Assembly (NCBI RefSeq): GCF_910594005.1
Contig: NC_057818.1
Location: forward strand, 55,874,001-55,938,000
Reading direction: 5' to 3'
Origin: Cervus elaphus
Taxonomy: Eukaryota > Chordata > Mammalia > Artiodactyla > Cervidae
DNA length: 64,000 nucleotides
Part shown: positions 60,250-64,000 of the stretch, one piece after another
How the letters are laid out: each line of letters begins with the position of its first letter
How positions within the stretch are numbered: the stretch's first letter is position 1
The notes under the pieces: model-generated
Seen by the model: the letters and a program-made list of their open reading frames with translations, nothing else
Database searches by the model: none
What the model was told of the DNA's origin: nothing
Translations under genes and position numbers: made by a program

Positions 60250-61045
60250 TGACCTCTGGCTCAGCTGCCCCCGCAGCCGAGGGGAGGGGTTGGGGGCGAT
60301 TTCTAGCCCCCTCCCCGACCCCTAGATCCCTGCTGGACTGCAGCCTGGGCCACCGGGATCCCATAAAAGCTGAAGTTAGAATTCCTAAATATTTGGCGAG
60401 TAGGAACTGGGCCTGGACTCCAGGGCCTCAGTGGGTTGGTCGCTGTCAGGGGCCTGGGTCACTGGCGAGCCCTGAATGGAGATCACTGGGATCTTGGAAG
60501 GGGCGGGGGCTCAGACTCCTGAACACTTGGAAAGATGTGATCCTAGGATTCAGGACTGCTGGGCTGTGAATGGAGCTGGGATTTGCAAGGGTGGCTTTAA
60601 GTGGACGGGTCCAAGTGTGCCAGCGAGGAGGAGGGGCCCAGATTCCTGAGCGAGCAGGGTCAAGTGGCCAGGGTCAATGTCCACCTTGGACTCAGGTGAG
60701 AATTCCATTCTAGACTGAGGATGACCCCTTCAGGAGGGAAACTTGAGTCCTGAGCATATTTTGAAGAACATGATTATGGGGTGGGGGGTGGAGGGCGTGA
60801 GTGGGGGGGGGGGTGGTGCGGGGAGGACTGGAACTGTGTTCCTGGGCCTGGAACTTGTGGCAGAAGACTCACCCCCACTCCCATGAGGTTCCGTTGGTGC
60901 TTCACAGCCAGAATTTCAGTTTGTGTAAGCAGAGGTTTTTTGTTTTGTTTTGTTTTTATAAATTTGAAGCAAGTGAAACCTACGAGTGGAGACTTGTGCC
61001 CGAGACAGGGAAGGGGTCTGAATTTTTGGTTAGGTATCCCCTCAC
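60250..61045. other. PPP1R15A upstream intergenic DNA
   Basis: G-rich minisatellite-like units (CTGGACTCCAGGGCCT at 60414) and a G-rich block at 60778-60827. No exon signals on either strand. Confidence 0.45.
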
Positions 61046-61049
61046 CACG

Positions 61050-61435
61050 GTAAAGAATCTGCCTGCAATGCAGGAGACCTGGGTTCAATCCCGGGATCAG
61101 GAAGATCCCCTGGAGAAGAGAATGGCTATCCACTCCAGTATTCTTGCCTGGAGAATTCCAGGGACAGAAGAGCCTGGCTGGCTACGGTCCATGGGGTCGC
61201 AAAGAATCGGGTACAATTGAGACTAACACCTTCACTTTCACCACGTATTTGTTGAGCACCTGCTATGTGCCAGGCAGTGAGCAAAGCAAAGTGCCTGCCT
61301 TCAAGGGGCTTATACATTCTGTCTCTTTTGCAATGAATCCAGACTCTGCTGTGACCGCTTTGGGCAAGTGATTTCATTCCCAAGCCTCAGTTTCCCCATC
61401 TGTGATATGGGAACAATAATACTTTCCCACACCAG
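61050..61435 (+). mobile_element. Bov-tA, then L2/MIR-like scraps
   Basis: 61050-61232 Bov-tA with partial head. It is followed by GTATTTGTTGAGCACCTGCT (L2-like) and TCAGTTTCCCCATCTGTGAT (MIR-like) up to 61430, close to the promoter. Confidence 0.78.
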
Positions 61436-61618
61436 GTAGGAAGCCGAACAGATGGAAAGTGGGAGACTCTAGACGGGGGCCTGGTCTTAAATTAGAGGCG
61501 AGGCGTTTGCCTAGAACAAGGGTTAAAAGAGCTCCCTTTCTGCTTCAGCAGTTCACGCGCCTTGAGTGATAGCTCGCTCGCTTGGGGCGTGGCCACGCTT
61601 GGAAACACCGCCGCCGCG

Positions 61619-61626
61619 TGACGTCA
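61619..61626. promoter_or_regulatory. Consensus CRE, distal
   Basis: Perfect palindrome TGACGTCA in GCGTGACGTCACAAAG, about 120 bp upstream of the TATA-like element. It is a binding site for CREB/ATF factors. Confidence 0.75.
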
Positions 61627-61711
61627 CAAAGCCTGGAATCTCCGCGAGAAGTCCAACCTTGTTTTCAGTTCCCTTCCCTCACGTTTACGTTTCGAAACCC
61701 CGCCTCCCCTC

Positions 61712-61719
61712 TGACGTCA
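61712..61719. promoter_or_regulatory. Consensus CRE, proximal
   Basis: Second TGACGTCA, in CTGACGTCAGCACG, 22 bp before the TATA-like element and 93 bp downstream of the first CRE. Confidence 0.78.
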
Positions 61720-61740
61720 GCACGTCCGGCTGCCTTGGTC

Positions 61741-61748
61741 CATAAAAG
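61741..61748 (+). promoter_or_regulatory. TATA-like element of PPP1R15A
   Basis: CATAAAAG, which would place transcription initiation near 61770, about 20 nt before the first upstream ATG. Confidence 0.6.
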
Positions 61749-61788
61749 CGCTGAGGGTAGCGTCACCTCTCCGTGGTTTCCGGCCTGG

Positions 61789-61857
61789 ATGTATTTGTAT
61801 GTTTCCCTGGACGATCGTACGCCTCTTTGTCGCGACAGCGCTTGCAGCAGCCGGTGA
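61789..61857 (+). CDS. PPP1R15A uORF1 (22 codons)
   Basis: ATG in a poor context (T at -3, T at +4) followed by 21 further codons and TGA. Length and position match the first uORF described in mammalian GADD34 leaders, which scanning ribosomes largely bypass. Confidence 0.7.
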   Translation: MYLYVSLDDRTPLCRDSACSSR

Positions 61858-61897
61858 CAACTTGAGTCCTCGAGCCCGAAGCCGGAGGGCGAGATGA
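61799..61897 (+). CDS. PPP1R15A overlapping uORF (32 codons)
   Basis: Starts within uORF1 in another frame (weak context, T at -3) and ends TGA at 61895-61897. That stop overlaps the next uORF start as ATGA. It may be incidental, but the one-base-shift arrangement is suited to termination-reinitiation. Confidence 0.4.
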   Translation: MFPWTIVRLFVATALAAAGDNLSPRARSRRAR

Positions 61898-61974
61898 AAG
61901 CGCTGACCTCCCGAGCCGTCCGAACCTGCGATCTCTTGTGGCAACCTCAGCCGGCACTCCTGCCTCCAGGTTGA
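61894..61974 (+). CDS. PPP1R15A inhibitory uORF2 (26 codons, ends Pro-Pro-Gly-stop)
   Basis: ATG with G at -3; the last codons are CCT CCA GGT TGA (PPG-stop). In mammalian GADD34 the second uORF represses basal translation and a Pro-Pro-Gly next to its stop slows termination and limits reinitiation until eIF2alpha is phosphorylated. The same ending is seen directly here. Confidence 0.78.
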   Translation: MKALTSRAVRTCDLLWQPQPALLPPG

Positions 61975-61991
61975 CGCGCAGTCCAGAGCTG

Positions 61992-62668
61992 GTGAGTTGA
62001 GGGGATCGGAACACCTAGGTTCCGAGGGGTTGGGGGCTGGGACCGGACTCCTGGCCAGTTAGGAGGCGGGAGCTCAGACTTGTGAGTTACGGTGGGTATT
62101 AAGGAAGGCCTGGGAACCTGAGGGGTTCTGGAGGGGTGGGTGGAACCCCAGGGTTCCGACTTAGGAAGCAGAAAGAATTGGAAACTTGGGAGTCCTGAGG
62201 CAGACGGAGGAGGGGTCTGGGAGCCAGACTCGTGGGTCCCCAGAAAAGTAACCATCTAGGGATCGGAATTTTTGAGTTTCCAAGGCGGGGGTGGGTGACG
62301 GGGGCTGATTTGTCAGTCCTCAGGAGGTTGAGAGAAGCAAGGACTAGGACTTTGTCCCCAAGAGAAGCAAGTAGAGGACCTGCGTTTTGACTTCCTGGGA
62401 CTAGGACTTATGGGTTTGAGAGCAGATGGGGCTGGGGGCTTGTTGACTAAGGGAAGGAGAACAGGGGACTCCTGGGTTTTGAGAGAAGAGGTGGGGAAAC
62501 AAAGGTCAGAGATGGGAGTGGCTGGGATCAGAAAGGAATGTGGGGCAGGAACTCCTGCGTTGCTATTTGTGTTACTATTTCCGTTGCTATGACTCAAGGT
62601 CATCCTCTGATGCTATTCCCTTAAATGGCTTCTAAACTTGACCCCTTTTTTCCCTCCCTTTTCCCCAG
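61992..62668 (+). other. PPP1R15A intron 1
   Basis: G-rich on the sense strand, with diverged units of a GGACTCCTGG / GGGGTCTGGGAGCC minisatellite, especially 62020-62240 and 62440-62540. No transposon was recognised. Confidence 0.6.
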
Positions 62669-62677
62669 CCCAGACAG

Positions 62678-64000
62678 ATGGCTCCAAGCCAAATGCCCCA
62701 TCAGCCTGCCCACTGGAGAGGTACCCACCCCTTCTTCCTCCTGTCCCCACTGATGGGCCTTCTCAGCCGGGCGTGGAGCCTCCTGAGGGGCCCAGGACCT
62801 CCAGAGCCCTGGCTAGTGGAAGCAGTAACCAAAGCAGATCAGGGAGGAGCTGGCCTGGAGGATGAAGCAAAGGCTTCTGTGGCCACCTACCATGCCCCCT
62901 GGGGCAGGCGCCCTCAAGAGGAGACCAAAGACAGTGGAGCGGCTGAGGAGGACGGAGAAGCCTCCCCGGGGGCCTACCCTGACCTGGAAGCCGAGCGCTC
63001 TCTTCCCGAAGTCTGGGGACTTTCAGATGATGATGATGAAAAGTATGGTGGGGAAGAAGCAACTGGTGTCCCTGGAGAGCAGGAAGAATTTATGGATGGC
63101 CAGCCTGCTCCCCTGTCCCTCAGCCTTCTGATGAGATCTCTGCCGGACCTTCCTGGGGAGGAGGAATCTAAGGAAGAAGCGGTTACTGGAGGTAAAGAAG
63201 TGACCGCATTCTCTTTTCCTCTGTCACACTGGGAGTGTTGCCCAGGGGAGGAGGAAGAAGAGGAGGAGGAGAATGGAGAAGCCATTAGGGTGTGCGGCCC
63301 GGTAAATGGAGCCACAGAAGGAAGAACAGAGACTGAAGCAGCCACGAAGACCTCCATGTCCCCCTCATCTGTAGGCTCCCACCTCAGGGCCTGGGAATGT
63401 TGTTTGGGAGAGGAGCCTGAGGAGGAGAAGGACAAACAGGCTGAGGAAGGAGATGCTGACCCAGGGCCACACTCCACAAGTCTAGCCCAGAGGCCCTCGC
63501 TCAGGACCTGGCAGCATCCATCCAGTGTGATCACAGAGGAGGAGGAGGACAGTGATTCAGAGGAAACGGGGGCTTCCTCTTCTGTCCCAGCCACAAGTGC
63601 CTTCCTGAGCGCCTGGGTGTATCGACCAGGAGAAGACACAGAGGAGGAGGATGAAGAGGAGGAGGACTGTGACTCAGAAGCATCTGAAGATGAGGGAGAA
63701 GCCGAGGCCTCCTCTTCCATCCCACCCACAAGTGCCTTCCTGAGCGCCTGGGTGTATCGACCAGGAGAAGACACAGAGGAGGAGGATGAAGAGGAGGAGG
63801 ACTGTGACTCAGAAGCATCTGAAGATGAGGGAGAAGCCGAGGCCTCCTCTTCCATCCCACCCACAAGTGCCTTCCTGAGCGCCTGGGTGTATCGGCCAGA
63901 AGACACGGAGGAAGAGGAGGACTGTGATTCAGAAGCAACTGAAGATGAGGGAGAAGCCGAGGCCTCCTCTTCCATCCCACCCACAAGTGCCTTCCTGAGC
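62678..64000 (+). CDS. PPP1R15A: Protein phosphatase 1 regulatory subunit 15A (GADD34), 5' part
   Basis: Stress-induced scaffold that recruits PP1 and actin to dephosphorylate eIF2alpha, closing the feedback loop of the integrated stress response at the ER. 441 codons are visible and the frame is still open at the window edge. The start is the first ATG in exon 2, nine bases after the acceptor, giving MAPSQMPHQP like the human MAPGQAPHQ. Residues 19-38 (FFLLSPLMGLLSRAWSLLRG) form the hydrophobic/amphipathic ER-anchoring segment. Acidic PEST-type repeats begin at residue 309, each opening FLSAWVYRP: units of 45, 45 and 40 residues and the start of a fourth. The PP1-docking KVRF motif and the eIF2alpha-binding region lie beyond the window. 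The first two 135-bp repeat units look identical at the DNA level. Confidence 0.95.
   Translation, partial: MAPSQMPHQPAHWRGTHPFFLLSPLMGLLSRAWSLLRGPGPPEPWLVEAVTKADQGGAGLEDEAKASVATYHAPWGRRPQEETKDSGAAEEDGEASPGAYPDLEAERSLPEVWGLSDDDDEKYGGEEATGVPGEQEEFMDGQPAPLSLSLLMRSLPDLPGEEESKEEAVTGGKEVTAFSFPLSHWECCPGEEEEEEEENGEAIRVCGPVNGATEGRTETEAATKTSMSPSSVGSHLRAWECCLGEEPEEEKDKQAEEGDADPGPHSTSLAQRPSLRTWQHPSSVITEEEEDSDSEETGASSSVPATSAFLSAWVYRPGEDTEEEDEEEEDCDSEASEDEGEAEASSSIPPTSAFLSAWVYRPGEDTEEEDEEEEDCDSEASEDEGEAEASSSIPPTSAFLSAWVYRPEDTEEEEDCDSEATEDEGEAEASSSIPPTSAFLS
63601..64000 (+). repeat. Tandem coding repeats in PPP1R15A (135, 135, 120 bp, then partial)
   Basis: CTTCCTGAGC recurs at 63601, 63736, 63871 and 63991. 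Units 1 and 2 read identically over 135 bp. Unit 3 differs by substitutions and lacks 15 bp. All units stay in frame and encode Glu/Asp/Ser-rich PEST repeats. Confidence 0.93.

Larger units (their letters stand above)
61560..61770 (+). promoter_or_regulatory. PPP1R15A promoter
   Basis: CpG-rich region with two perfect CRE octamers and a TATA-like CATAAAAG, immediately upstream of the uORF-bearing leader exon. GADD34 is a known ATF4/CREB-type stress target, and the element layout agrees. The region also lies upstream of the divergent PLEKHA4 gene. Confidence 0.8.
61770..61991 (+). other. PPP1R15A: PPP1R15A leader exon 1 (noncoding)
   Basis: From the inferred start to the donor CTG|GTGAGT at 61991/61992. 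It carries three upstream ORFs. It splices to 62669 after a pyrimidine-rich TTTTCCCCAG, leaving nine bases before the main ATG. The 5' end is inferred from the TATA-like box only. Confidence 0.75.

Noticed and set aside
59565..60252. Long ORFs (217, 172 and 165 codons) on both strands
   Set aside because: They lie in a C/T-rich low-complexity tract where stops are rare; composition is Ser/Leu/Pro or Arg/Glu only.
62974..63984. 336-codon minus-strand ORF, serine/proline-rich, with tandem peptide repeats
   Set aside because: It is the antisense shadow of the PPP1R15A repeats; GAG/GAC-rich sense codons give stop-free Ser/Pro-rich antisense. No start context, splice signals or domain.
63601..64000. 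Regular direct repeats as a CRISPR-like array
   Set aside because: Units are contiguous, in-frame coding repeats without unique spacers, in a vertebrate gene.

Overview
The window is nuclear DNA from a ruminant, most likely cattle or a close bovid. Evidence: dozens of Bov-tA SINEs, short and long tRNA-derived cetartiodactyl SINEs, several BovB (RTE-type) LINE fragments with a YADD reverse transcriptase, L1 tails, and spliced vertebrate genes. I cannot separate cattle from other bovids by sequence alone. No bacterial, plasmid, phage or CRISPR features are present.

Four protein-coding genes were rebuilt exon by exon from splice sites, reading frame and recalled family sequences. Left to right they are BCAT2 (minus, CDS 3678-16976, 11 coding exons, 393 aa), HSD17B14 (minus, 19113-34906, 9 exons, 270 aa), PLEKHA4 (minus, 35563-59120, 19 coding exons, 780 aa) and PPP1R15A/GADD34 (plus, CDS from 62678, running off the right edge after 441 codons). 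Order and orientation match human 19q13.33. Every junction used is GT-AG and the codon phases close without a frameshift, so none of the four looks like a pseudogene.

Layout: 1-3300 is repeats and unassigned DNA downstream of BCAT2. BCAT2 introns hold BovB, L1 and SINEs, and its last intron holds a degenerate array of ACTACA-type (ZNF143/THAP11-like) motifs. The BCAT2 CpG-rich promoter is near 17.0 kb and carries a palindromic NRF-1 motif. HSD17B14 intron 5 (20.1-30.2 kb) is a SINE graveyard with a local duplication and a GAT-rich repeat. PLEKHA4 ends only 656 bp before the HSD17B14 start codon. PLEKHA4 and PPP1R15A are divergent, separated by a pyrimidine-rich tract and by the PPP1R15A promoter with two perfect CREs.

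The genes do not form an operon or a single pathway: BCAT2 is mitochondrial branched-chain amino acid transamination, HSD17B14 an SDR dehydrogenase, PLEKHA4 a phosphoinositide-binding adaptor, and PPP1R15A the stress-induced eIF2alpha phosphatase subunit. The most interesting parts are the PPP1R15A leader (three short upstream ORFs, two overlapping as ATGA and the last ending Pro-Pro-Gly-stop), a perfect 135-bp tandem duplication inside PPP1R15A, and the BCAT2 intron-10 motif array.
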